64,000 nt of DNA, taken from positions 50,232 to 114,231 of the forward strand of contig CAMUZC010000001.1 of the NCBI GenBank assembly GCA_947165105.1, in the 5' to 3' direction. The notes beneath the pieces are model-generated. The model worked only from the letters and a program-made list of their open reading frames with translations, had not been told where the DNA came from and searched no databases. Below are positions 51,313-60,912 of this stretch, piece after piece (position 1 is the stretch's first letter; each line of letters starts with the position of its first letter). The stretch comes from an uncultured Lachnospiraceae bacterium (lineage in GTDB: Bacteria > Bacillota_A > Clostridia > TANB77 > CAG-508). The position numbers were made by a program, and so were the translations under genes.

Positions 51313-54252
51313 TTATTTTTTTACAATGTAATCAGCATATACATAGCCAAATTTACCATTGTATTTAATTAAATACCATTCACCTTGCTCATATGATACA
51401 CCAACTTCAGTACCATTTTTTAAAGGACTGAAAGAACATTCTTTTGCACTTAATGTAGGCTGTAATCTTACTGCTAAATTAGAACCATTTGTTTTTACAA
51501 TTCCTTTCCATTTAACAGTATGAATATCATCTGCAACAACAACTTTATTTACATTAGAAGAAATCGAAGTTGAATTATATGCAGGTCTACAGAATTTTGT
51601 TCCAGGTAATTTAGAATTATAATAAGTTTTTTGGCATACACCGCCACCATTATCTACAATAGAAGAAGCGCCACTTGTATTACCTTCAATGGTAGTAAAC
51701 TTATCTCCATCTACAGCAATAACAAAACCTGTATGAGCAAAAGTTCCGTTCTTATAAAAAATTACAATATCACCTACTTGTGGATTAGCATATTTTGTGA
51801 AGAGACTACCAAGAGTAGGGCAATAAACATATGGATAATGTTTTAATAATTCTTTAGCTCTATTCATTCCAAGTGCTTTAGTAATACACCATGTAACAAA
51901 TCCGGCACACCAAGGTTGTGCTTGATAATTCTTACCACACCAATTATTAATATCTCTCCAATATTTGGTATAATTATTCGCGCCTGCGTTGCCTGTTTTA
52001 CTATCTAAATTAGAATTAGATTTTTTCTATAAGTATCCTAATTCAGCTTTAGCTACTTCAAGAACTTTTTCCCATTCTGATTTTTCAATAGGTTTAGTTT
52101 CTTGTTTTTCAGGGTCTTGTTTTTCTAAACTAGCCATATTAAAAGCATCCATTACAATACTTAAATCAACGCGGCCATCGATACCATTTACAGAACCATC
52201 TGAGGTATATTGCCATAAAACCTGATTTTCATAATATTTATTTTTAGATACTCCGTATTCTGCAACCCAAGTATTATGTTCTGCGGGCGACGCAATTTTA
52301 TTCATATTTAGATTATTATATAACCATGATCTAGAAGCATACACGCCACAAGGGATGCCTGCCGCGAGAAGTTTATCGCAAATAATTCCTAACATTTCAG
52401 TTCTTTTTTCTTTTGATAAAGTATCTGAACGTCCGCTCTTATCTCGTTGAACAACTTCACTATCAAGATATACTGGTAAGCTAATATTAGCATTTTTTAC
52501 TTCATTAATAATAAATTGAGCTTCTTCCTCTGCTTCTACTTTTGTTATAGAGCAAGGGAAGAAATAGAAAGAATGTGGAATTCCATTCTTTTCACATGCT
52601 GTTCTATATTCTTTATACTTAGGGTCATATGTAATAATTCCAGTTTTACTTCCTCTATAACCGATTCTTATTATTACAGGATAACCTGTTGCTTTTACTT
52701 TTGTCCAGTCTATAATATTATTGAATTGAGAAATATCAATTATTTTTTGTCCAATAGGGAAGGTTGTTTTTAATTTAGAAATAGTTTTTCCTTTTTTAAT
52801 TGCATAACAATTATCATCAAAAGTCCAAACTTCTCCATTAATAGTGGTTGTTATATTTTGATAAGCATGACCTTGGTTATATCCGCTTCGAGGTTCTAAA
52901 TAAAATAAGCCGTTTTTTTCTAACCATCCTATTTGCATAAAACCATTATTATCAAGATAATACCAATAATCATTTATAAATATCCAACCAGTGTGCATAT
53001 TTCCATTTTTTTCATCAAGATAAAACCATCCGCTCTTATTGTCTTTTGTTAAATATTGCCAACCATAAATAACATTTCCATTTTTGGGATCAAGGTAAAA
53101 CCAACTCTCTTCATTTTTACTTCCCCAAGGAAGTTTATGCCATCCTGTTTTCATAGCTCCGGATTGAAGATCAAAAAAGAACCAGTTTTTTCCTCCGCTC
53201 CAGTTTAAATTTTGCCAACCAGTAACCATGTATCCTTTATTATTAAAATAAAACCAATTATATCCACCGCTCCACTTTAACCAATTCCAGCCAGTCGCCC
53301 AACTACCATCTGCGAAACGATACCACCAGCCAATTTTATCTTTAATCCATTCTTCTTGACTAGCAGCTGAATAAGGAATAGAGTATGTCCATTTAGAAGT
53401 ACCTTTTGTAATAATTGCTTTTTTATCTGCAAAAGTCATTTCAATATCCGGGCCAATACAATTAAGAACCATTATTCCTGCTTCTTTACATCTTTTTGCT
53501 CCATATGCAGTAAATTCATTGGTTCCAATTCCATTGGGTTCTAAATCGTTATACCAACATAAATTAGCACCATGAGATTTTAACCCATTTGCTTGTGATT
53601 TAGGACAATTATTTCCGTGATGAGGGATTTTGAAAAACTTAACAGTTATACCAAGTTTATTAATAAGATTCCAAATAGAGTCTGGGCCATCTCCACTTGT
53701 CCAATAATACTGGTTTGGAAAATAAAAACATAAACTTCCATCATTCATATAAGACCAACCTTCTGTGTCATCGTCTGCAACTACACTAGGCTGTTCTCTA
53801 TAAACATTAAATTTAATATCCCCTACTGAAACTTTATCTCCATGTTTTAAAAAAGTAACAGGGATTTTTTTAGAATTAGCTTTAGAAATAATATTATTTA
53901 AAGAGGCTATGTCACTACGCACTTCTTTACTACCTGCATTATTTCTAAGCCCGCCCTATAAAGTTTTTGGATCATAACAATAAAGTCTTATAACAGTAAA
54001 ATAATTATCATCAATTATTTTCTAAATACCATAGGTATGATCATAGTGGGCATGGCTGATTACTAAATAAACCTTTTTAATTCCTTTACTTTTTAAATAA
54101 GAGATAAGTTTATTAGTTCCTGTACCACAAGCTCCATCAATAATAAAACAGATATTATTTTCTGTGTCTATAAAAACTTGGGTATCTCCATATCTAATTT
54201 CTTTACTAGGTATATCAAAACTAGGTATCCAACTTTTTATCATCTTTTTCAC
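51313..54252 (-). CDS. Multidomain endolysin: MBL-fold, cell-wall-binding repeats, GH25, CHAP-like, SH3; TAG-recoded
   Basis: A 979-residue protein formed by joining frames across three TAGs (near residues 77, 99 and 742). Residues about 1-290 are a metallo-beta-lactamase fold (VISHAHYDHTYG, then PHHGNN). About 305-490 are Trp/Tyr-Gly cell-wall-binding repeats (WYRFADGSWATGW type). About 500-735 are a GH25 muramidase (DISQFNNIIDW, with catalytic D-x-E in VYLDSEVV). About 750-900 are a CHAP/NlpC-type domain (QPWCAGFVTWC, then FAHTGFVIAVDGD). The end is a bacterial SH3 domain. It would cleave glycan and peptide bonds in a Gram-positive wall. One TAG lies in the MBL domain just after the metal motif, another at the GH25-CHAP junction. 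An MBL domain in a lysin is unusual. Confidence 0.87.
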
Positions 54253-54261
54253 CTCCTAATA

Positions 54262-54305
54262 AAAAATCACTATTAATAGTTTTGGATCTATTAATAGTGA
54301 TTTTT
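54262..54305. terminator. Long bidirectional terminator upstream of the lysin
   Basis: Perfect 18-bp arms (AAAAATCACTATTAATAG and its complement) around an 8-base loop, with T-tracts on both strands. The lysin ribosome site follows the right side directly, so lysin transcription must come from readthrough or an unrecognised late promoter. Confidence 0.82.
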
Positions 54306-54317
54306 ATTAAGAAATTT

Positions 54318-54701
54318 TTATGAGTTTTTGACCTTGTTAAAAAGTTGCTCTCTAATTTTTAAACTTTCTTTAATTTCTCTTTTTAAATAATCTATTTGTT
54401 TTTTGCAATCTTTAACTTCTTTATTATAATATTTAATATGTTGTTCTAATTTTTCTAAAATTATTTCATATAACCCATCTTCTTCGACACCATCTTGAAT
54501 GTAAGGTTCTAAATCTTTTAATAAACTTTTTAAAGCTTGCTCTTTAATTCTGTTTATATCTCGCTTATCTTTCCAGTATTCTATCATTGCTCTTTTTTCA
54601 GCTAATCGTTGACCAAAAAAAGAACTAGGAGGATTTTCTTCTTCTTCTTTATTATAAAAGGCACCACCTGTATAAAATTTCCCATTATGTTTTAAAATCA
54701 C
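54318..54701 (-). CDS. Hypothetical coiled-coil protein, 127 aa
   Basis: 127 residues: a short N-terminal beta part (MILKHNGKFYTGGAF), then charged helices with heptad-like repeats in the second half (YYNKEVKDCKKQIDYLKREIKE). No TAG. Ends at the long terminator. Not recognised; an accessory protein of unknown role. Confidence 0.65.
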   Translation of the reverse strand: MILKHNGKFYTGGAFYNKEEEENPPSSFFGQRLAEKRAMIEYWKDKRDINRIKEQALKSLLKDLEPYIQDGVEEDGLYEIILEKLEQHIKYYNKEVKDCKKQIDYLKREIKESLKIREQLFNKVKNS

Positions 54702-54742
54702 GGTAGAAAATCCTTTCTAATATATTGATTTTACTAATTTCA

Positions 54743-55054
54743 TTAAAACTCCTTCATATTTTCTTTTTTATAGTTTGCAACAAAAATTTTCCAAGGTTCA
54801 ATGCGGTCGCCGCCTGATGTAAAGTTACCACCCTGGTATTCAATCCAGAAATCATCCAGAGTGTATTTACCCCTTGGACGGACTTCCGCCATATTAGTTT
54901 CTTCTTGGCAATGTAAACAAAAAAGTTTCTTTAAATGTCCAGGCTCTCTTTCTTGTCCTATTGTTCTAAACACTGGAATTCCTTTCATTCCACATTTGGT
55001 ACAATAAAAATCGCTCAAAGTGATATTTCTGACATCTTTTGTTTTTCTTGCCAT
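54743..55054 (-). CDS. Zinc-ribbon protein, 103 aa
   Basis: 103 residues with YCTKCGMKG and FCLHCQEE, a clear zinc ribbon, then DDFWIEYQGGNF and GGDRIEPWKIF. The pattern recurs in many Firmicute phages as an uncharacterised small protein. It starts right after a 73-residue gene's stop. No TAG. Confidence 0.75.
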   Translation of the reverse strand: MARKTKDVRNITLSDFYCTKCGMKGIPVFRTIGQEREPGHLKKLFCLHCQEETNMAEVRPRGKYTLDDFWIEYQGGNFTSGGDRIEPWKIFVANYKKENMKEF

Positions 55055-55055
55055 A

Positions 55056-55277
55056 TTATATCACCTCTTCCTTAATATTGAAAAATTCTGACCAAGAACC
55101 TACATCAACCCAGATTCCATTTTCGTCCTCCCACATCCTTTGATAGGGAGAATAATAATTATGATTATCTAAAAATCGAAAAATAGCTCTACGAGTTTGT
55201 TTTAAAGTTCTTCCCTTTCCAATCTCTCTTGAAGTTCTCCTTGAAGGATTAATAAAGTAAACTTTATAAATTTTCAT
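55056..55277 (-). CDS. Small basic hypothetical protein, 73 aa
   Basis: 73 residues, basic at the N terminus (NPSRRTSREIGKGRTLKQTRRAI) and Trp-rich at the C terminus. First gene behind its promoter. Probably nucleic-acid binding by charge, otherwise unrecognised. Confidence 0.65.
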   Translation of the reverse strand: MKIYKVYFINPSRRTSREIGKGRTLKQTRRAIFRFLDNHNYYSPYQRMWEDENGIWVDVGSWSEFFNIKEEVI

Positions 55278-55309
55278 TTTTTATCACCTCTTTTATTTAT
55301 TATAATATA

Positions 55310-55338
55310 ATTATATCAAAAAAAAATAAAAAAATCAA
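55310..55338 (-). promoter_or_regulatory. Sigma70-type promoter after RNA ligase terminator
   Basis: On the minus strand TTGATT, 17-base spacer, TATAAT, starting two bases after the ligase terminator stem; another terminator-promoter junction. Confidence 0.75.
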
Positions 55339-55340
55339 AT

Positions 55341-55368
55341 AAAGCAGAGAGGGAAGTCTCTCTGCTTT
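55341..55368 (-). terminator. Terminator after RNA ligase
   Basis: AAAGCAGAGAG/CTCTCTGCTTT 11-bp stem with a 6-base loop, followed on the minus strand by ATTTGATTTTTTTATTTTTTTT. Confidence 0.88.
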
Positions 55369-55369
55369 A

Positions 55370-56605
55370 TCACTGATGATATTTAAGCAAGAATTCATTA
55401 GAAACAGCCTTGAAAGACTGAATCCCATCAGGGGCACGGAATACAATACCTTCTCTCATTTTGCCATCTACTACAGAATTACCAGTTGCATAATTAAGAA
55501 GTTCATTTACTGTATTAGGAAGAATAAAGTTATTATCTACAATAGGTACACAAGGAATATTATATTTTTTCAACAATTCTTCCATATCTACAGTATTCCA
55601 TCTTCCGGTATGAGACATAATAAGATTAAAAGCCATAAAATCATGGTCTTTTTTAGAGTAATCTCTTTTCTGAATCCCCGCGCCATATGTTTCACCCTGG
55701 ATGATAATATAGTCAGCACAAGGAAAAAGAGAAAGAAGAGTAGTTAAGACTTCTTTTATATTATATTTTTCTGCCATTTCGGTATATACATTAGTATCAT
55801 AATAGCATCCCTTTTCAGGAATATCAAATACTACATTACGAGAACAAATATAAAATTCATCTTTCTTGAAAAGTTTCTTTCCTCTTTTGATAGCAAAAGT
55901 AGTAGAAGTTCCATCAATTTTTTCAGTTGCAATCCAAGGATTTTTATTTTCAAGAATCCAAGGCATATTCTGTATTCGTTCCTCATCTGTTTTCTTAATC
56001 CAAGAAGGCCAAGTACCTCTTTTATCTTTTTTTCTTCCAAAGAAAAGGAAAAGAAGTTTCTTACCCCAGTCTCTTTTCATAAGCCAGCGGAAAGGCTGAT
56101 GAGAAAATAACTTACTGTTACGCTGAGCCATTTTCTTATATTTATCTGCGGATGCCGCTTTACGAATATTATCCTCGTCTACTGCATAAGTAACACTTAG
56201 CTGTTCAGTAAGGAAACGAGATTCATCATTAGAATAATGAGCTTTGCTTTTATTATCAATAATAACTTCAGCTCTTCCTTCTCCAAGAGGTTCTACTTGA
56301 ACTGTCCAACCAAAATCTTCAGCAGCCATAAGTAGACCCTGACTGATTACCTTACCTTTAAAATATTTCTGAGTTTTAATTTTATAATGTTTAGCCTCAA
56401 GAAATTTAAAAGGTTCAGTTTCAGGTACCTTTGAATCAATCTCAAAATAAATTGCGGCGGACCCAGGTTCAAACTGACCTTTTCTAACCATAATATGCCA
56501 TCCACCGACGACCGCCTGTTCAACTCTATCGGCTCCTTCGATAGGTAAAATTTTATCAATAGTTACAACATAGGCCAGTTCTCTTTTTCCATCTTTATTC
56601 AGCAT
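55370..56605 (-). CDS. RNA ligase (Rnl family, with N-terminal OB domain)
   Basis: A 411-residue nucleotidyltransferase. The N-terminal part (VVTIDKILPIEGADRVEQAVVGGWHIMVRKGQF) is an OB-like domain as in DraRnl-type ligases. The catalytic Lys motif is TEKIDGTSTTF, then YIIQGETYGAGIQ and the late DGKMREGIVFR (motif IV). It would seal 5'-PO4/3'-OH RNA nicks, for instance in tRNAs cut by host defences. The start follows AGGAGGTAGATGATA and overlaps the upstream gene's end. No TAG. A similar repair role may also protect a suppressor tRNA in a recoded phage, which is speculation. Confidence 0.88.
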   Translation of the reverse strand: MLNKDGKRELAYVVTIDKILPIEGADRVEQAVVGGWHIMVRKGQFEPGSAAIYFEIDSKVPETEPFKFLEAKHYKIKTQKYFKGKVISQGLLMAAEDFGWTVQVEPLGEGRAEVIIDNKSKAHYSNDESRFLTEQLSVTYAVDEDNIRKAASADKYKKMAQRNSKLFSHQPFRWLMKRDWGKKLLFLFFGRKKDKRGTWPSWIKKTDEERIQNMPWILENKNPWIATEKIDGTSTTFAIKRGKKLFKKDEFYICSRNVVFDIPEKGCYYDTNVYTEMAEKYNIKEVLTTLLSLFPCADYIIIQGETYGAGIQKRDYSKKDHDFMAFNLIMSHTGRWNTVDMEELLKKYNIPCVPIVDNNFILPNTVNELLNYATGNSVVDGKMREGIVFRAPDGIQSFKAVSNEFLLKYHQ

Positions 56606-57071
56606 TATCATCTACCTCCTCTTTTGGTTCAGCTTCAATTCCAATCCATAAATAATTATCTTGAGTAATACCATGTTTATTAGCGTAGGGGCTATATTCT
56701 ACATCCGCTAATATTTCAATTAGCCAATTAACAAAATTGAGACATCTTTTATTTGCTTCTAAATCTTCTTTTAATTCATTTATACTATCACGATAATTTT
56801 CAATAAGTTCTATTTTTTCACTTAATGGATTATTAAAAGTTTTTATATCTTTAATATTTAAAGAATATCTTCCGATGCTCTTCATTTCGTTATTTATTGC
56901 AAATTCAACATCCTCTATTACAGCTTGTAACTTTTTAACACCTATAGGAGCTATTTTTTCAAAAGGAACTATATCTTTGAAAAAACGATATTCAGGGCAA
57001 TTCCTAGAATAAGTTCCTAATGGGCAATACTTATCTTCTACTTTTAAATAAAAATTAATATAAGAACTCAT
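56595..57071 (-). CDS. Hypothetical protein, 158 aa
   Basis: 158 residues, beta-rich start (SYINFYLKVEDKYCPLGTYS), central coiled coil (IENYRDSINELKEDLEANKRC) and acidic end. Overlaps both neighbours, so it is translated in an operon with RNA ligase. No TAG. Not recognised. Confidence 0.65.
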   Translation of the reverse strand: MSSYINFYLKVEDKYCPLGTYSRNCPEYRFFKDIVPFEKIAPIGVKKLQAVIEDVEFAINNEMKSIGRYSLNIKDIKTFNNPLSEKIELIENYRDSINELKEDLEANKRCLNFVNWLIEILADVEYSPYANKHGITQDNYLWIGIEAEPKEEVDDNAE

Positions 57072-57277
57072 TTTAAATCATCCTCCATTATTTCTTCCAT
57101 ATCTTCATATTCAGCTAATTTATTAACAATATTCATGAAAGGACAGCCATCACAAACTCCTTTATTCCAATGTATATAAGGAGTATCTGTAACTTCTCTC
57201 ATCCATTCTTCTGCTGAACAATATTCTCCAATACGACAAGGGAATTCATCTATATGTCTTGTTAATCTTTTTTTCAT
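57068..57277 (-). CDS. Small Cys-containing protein, 69 aa
   Basis: 69 residues starting MKKRLTRHIDEF; the longer upstream frame overlaps the promoter and is discarded. It carries CRIGEYCSAEEW and CDGCPFMN. First gene of the RNA ligase operon and the first minus-strand gene after the divergent region. Unknown function. Confidence 0.68.
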   Translation of the reverse strand: MKKRLTRHIDEFPCRIGEYCSAEEWMREVTDTPYIHWNKGVCDGCPFMNIVNKLAEYEDMEEIMEDDLK

Positions 57278-57305
57278 TTTTTTATTCCTTTCTTTATATA
57301 TTATT

Positions 57306-57334
57306 ATTATATAAAAAATTATTAAAAAAATCAA
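57306..57334 (-). promoter_or_regulatory. Sigma70-type promoter for RNA ligase operon
   Basis: On the minus strand TTGATT, 17-base spacer, TATAAT, in the divergent region facing away from the tail genes. Confidence 0.77.
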
Positions 57335-57350
57335 TTAATGCGGGCACTCG

Positions 57351-57377
57351 ATTAATCTGAGGTAGATCTAGATTAAT
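57351..57377. promoter_or_regulatory. Operator-like inverted repeat in the divergent region
   Basis: Perfect 8-bp arms ATTAATCT and AGATTAAT separated by 11 bases. It lies between the divergent minus-strand promoter and the + strand tail gene. A GC-rich GGGGCCGCCGC patch follows within about 15 bases. The arrangement could bind a dimeric regulator of the early/late switch. No + strand sigma70 promoter of the usual kind is evident before the next gene, so tail genes may use another signal. Confidence 0.45.
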
Positions 57378-57476
57378 GTTGCATATAGGGGCCGCCGCAA
57401 GGTCAATTAAAATTAATAAAAAAAACAAGATTTTCATTTTATTTATGAAATAATATAAAAGAAAGGGGAAATTTTA

Positions 57477-58214
57477 ATGAGTGCAAATAAACTTGAAAGA
57501 TTAAAATATCTTCGTATTTTATAGGAAGATGGCTCATATTATGGAGACATACCCCTTGCTATTGATGCACATAATGTTTCTATGTAGAATAAATTTGACC
57601 TTCAATCAACAATTGGTGATATAAATTATGTAGAAGAATAGGATATTACAACTAATTTAAGAAAGATAAAAGATAAGATTGAAGGTATAGATGAAAATTT
57701 ACTTTCGATTGAAGAAACTAAGGCGGATTCCGCACAAATTAATAGTAAGGTGGATAATCTTACTACTTTTGTTTAGAGCTTAGATTTAAATATAAATAAT
57801 TTAGGTTTATATCAAGATTATGAAACAGGTTATGTTTATTTAACTTATAAAGGACAAAGAGGAACTCAAGGTATTCCTCTTGCTATTTTAAAAGGTTAGA
57901 TTAATCAAAATGTAGATGAATATGTAGATAAACAAATTGATAAAATTGATAAGGAATTACCTATTTCTGTTTATATAGATTCAAGTGCAGGTAATATTTT
58001 TACTGATCCTAATATAAATACAGTTTTAACTGTAACTGTATATAGAGGAAGTACAGATATTACAGATCAAGTAAAAACTTTTAAATGGTCTAAAAGAGAT
58101 AAAAATGGTTTTTTAGATGAAAATTGGGGAAGACTAATTTAGGGAAGAACAATAACAATTTCTCCCGCAGATGTTATCCAAAAAGCAGTTTTTACTTGTT
58201 AGGTAGAAATTTAA
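57477..58214 (+). CDS. Tail/baseplate appendage protein, TAG-recoded
   Basis: 245 residues, starting after GAAAGGGGAAATTTTA and ending TAA, with seven TAGs. An N-terminal beta segment, a helical coiled-coil middle (IEGIDENLLSIEETKADSAQINSK) and a C-terminal Ig-like domain with TDITDQVKTFKWSKRD. The pattern resembles the small upper-baseplate/appendage proteins of Firmicute phages (BppU-like). First gene of the second + strand tail block. Confidence 0.65.
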
Positions 58215-58230
58215 AAAGGAGGAATGAAGA

Positions 58231-60897
58231 ATGGCACAAATAAGCTATGGTTCAATAACTATCGTTGATGTAACTGACATTGGATAGTTTAGTGTATATC
58301 CAAGAGCAAACTCATCAAAAACACAAATATATAATCCAGATGCTGATTCTTATGTACCAAACTGGGAAACAAACAATGTTGTTATTTCTCCTGTTACTTA
58401 TTATGCAGGTAGAAACATTACTGCTTTGGCTACTTATACATGGCAAAGAAGAAATGGTGGGGGAACAGCTTCTGCACTAATAACAGGAGAAACTGTTGTA
58501 GGAAATACTTTAGAAATTTCTGAAAATGTTTTAGCAGGTGCAACAGGCGGATTAATTACATATGTTTGTACTGCTCATTATACAGTAGATGGAATAACCT
58601 TATAGGCAATAGGTTAGATTGATTTTTCTTTGGTTAGACAGGGAAGTGCGGCTAAAGTTGCAAAAATAACTGGAGATAATATTTTTAAAATTAATTCAAG
58701 CGGAAATTATCTTAATACTTCTATCACACTAAATGCAACTATTAGTAATACAAGTATTTCAGCTTGGAAATATTATAAACCAAATGATAATAATGCAGAT
58801 GCTTATGGATATGTAACTTATCCTGGTAGTGGAACTGCAACAACTTTAACAATTAATAATACTGATGCTCCTATAGTGGCGGCCGCCGGAGAAAATGGAA
58901 ATAATATAGTAAAAATAAAGCTAGTTACTACAGATAGCAACACTTTTGATATTTTTACTATTACAATTTTAAGAGATGGTGCTGATGCACAAAGTTCTAT
59001 TTCAGCAGTTTTATCTAATGATGATCAAATGATTCCAGCAGATAAAAATGGAACTCCTGTAACTGGAGCTTTTGCAGATGCAAAAACAACATTAACAATT
59101 TATGAAGGTGGTCAAGATAGAACTTCTACATGGACAATTGTAAAAGTTTCTACTGGAGTAACAGATAGTGCTCCTTAGAATAACAAAGCTAATATTACAG
59201 CAATGTCAGGGGCTACAGGAAATGTTACATTTACTTGTACCAAAGCAGGAAAAATGCCTAATTTAGATGGTACTTTATCAGATCAAGATTATCCTACTTT
59301 TACTAAAGTATTTTCTTTATTGAAAGTTAAAGCAGGAGCAGATGGTATAAATCCAACTATTTATTCATTAGAAGCTAGCTCTGTTGTAGTAAATGAAACT
59401 TATACTTACACAGGAGATACAAATACAGTAGCAACTACTACTAGAACTCCTGGAACAGTAACATTTAAAGCATATCAATGGAATGGAACTACAAAATCAG
59501 ATTATGATGGTAGAATTCAATTTTATATAAATGGAAGTAATGCTTTTTCAAATGAAATGACCACTGATGATAATGAACGTAGTTATGATTTTTCAGCTAA
59601 TACTAGTACAACTAGATTAAGAGCAGTTTTATATGCAGCCGGTTCTAATAGCACTGAGCTAGATAGTCAAACTGTTATTGTAGTCAGCGATGGTTCAAAA
59701 GGTGCTCAAGGTCAACAAGGAATACAAGGAATAAATGCAGTTAGTTTAATTACACAAAATGAAGCAGATGTAATTCCATGTGATAATAGTGGTCATCCTT
59801 TTCAAGATTTTCTAATTGATATTCCTTTTGAAGGTTATCAAGGTACTTCTAAAAAAGCAACATCTGTTTCAGCCCCTGCCTTAAGCAAAGATGTATGGGG
59901 GATAGCAGCAAATATTACGGCTTCAACTAAAAATGCAACAGCCTCTGAGACAGGATATGTAAGATATACTATTCCATCTACAGCAACTGTTCCAGAAAAT
60001 GGAAAAATAACTTTAAGTTTTTCTGTTACAACAGATAGTAATGAAGCAGTTTCTGTTTCAAAAATATACACTTGGACAAGAAGTAAGGCTGCTAATGATG
60101 GAGCAAATGCAGTTATTTTAACAGCTACAACTCCAGATGGAACAGTTTTTGAAAACGGAGAAGGTATCTTAACGATTAAAGGTACTTTATATGATGGTCC
60201 TGCTGAAGCTACTGGAGTTACTTATAAATATTATAATTATTCTACAACAGCTTCTCCAGCCGGATATGTAGAAATTACAACAGTTTATAATTCAAGTAAT
60301 CCAGCTCCTTTATCAATAGCAACTTAGAATGGTAAGAAAGTGTTAAAAGTTAAAGGGGCAGCAGTAAATGGATATGCTTCATTCAAAATAGATGTAATAT
60401 ATAATGGTCATACTTATGAATAGTATGTATCTTTAATTGATAAAACAGACCCTTTACAAATTAGTGTTCATTCAACAATAGGAACACAAATTAAAAATGC
60501 TCAAGGGGTAGGATGTTTATATGTTAGAGTAACAAGAGATGGTACTGAAATTGATCCTGTTCCTGATAATATAACTGCAAGTGAAACTGATCCAACTAGT
60601 CCTAATAATGGAGATTATTTTATAAAATTAACAAAACCCAATGGGACAGGAACTTTTCAAAATAATGCGGCCTATACGGGTTCAGCTCAATTAATGAAAT
60701 ATAATGGGACAAGTTGGGTTGCTCAAACTTCAAGATGCAATTATGAATGGACATATAGAAATGTTAATAATATACCACTTACGAATAATGATAAAAAACC
60801 AGCAACAAGCGGGCAATTTATTTATATAGATGGTAGTTTAATTCAAAATAAAATTACAGCAGATGTGAAAGTAACATTAAATGAAAATAACAGTTGA
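58231..60897 (+). CDS. Large tail fibre/adhesin with Ig-like repeats, TAG-recoded
   Basis: 888 residues with about six TAGs, ending TGA. Starts MAQISYGSITIVDVTDI after AAAAAGGAGG. The body is beta-rich and Thr/Ser/Ala-rich, with repeats like VTYKYYNYSTTASPAGY and a short collagen-like GSKGAQGQQGIQGINAV stretch, typical of phage fibre spacers. The first 17 residues recur nearly exactly in the following gene and would be the shared attachment to the virion. A GCGGCCGC octamer encodes Ala-Ala-Ala in VAAAG. Receptor-binding role is inferred. Confidence 0.7.
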
Positions 60898-60912
60898 TAA
60901 GGAGGTGGCAAA

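Noticed and set aside
57278..57334. Longer N terminus for the 69-residue gene next to the RNA ligase operon
   Set aside because: The extension is hydrophobic translation of the promoter region, and the promoter boxes would lie inside the coding sequence.
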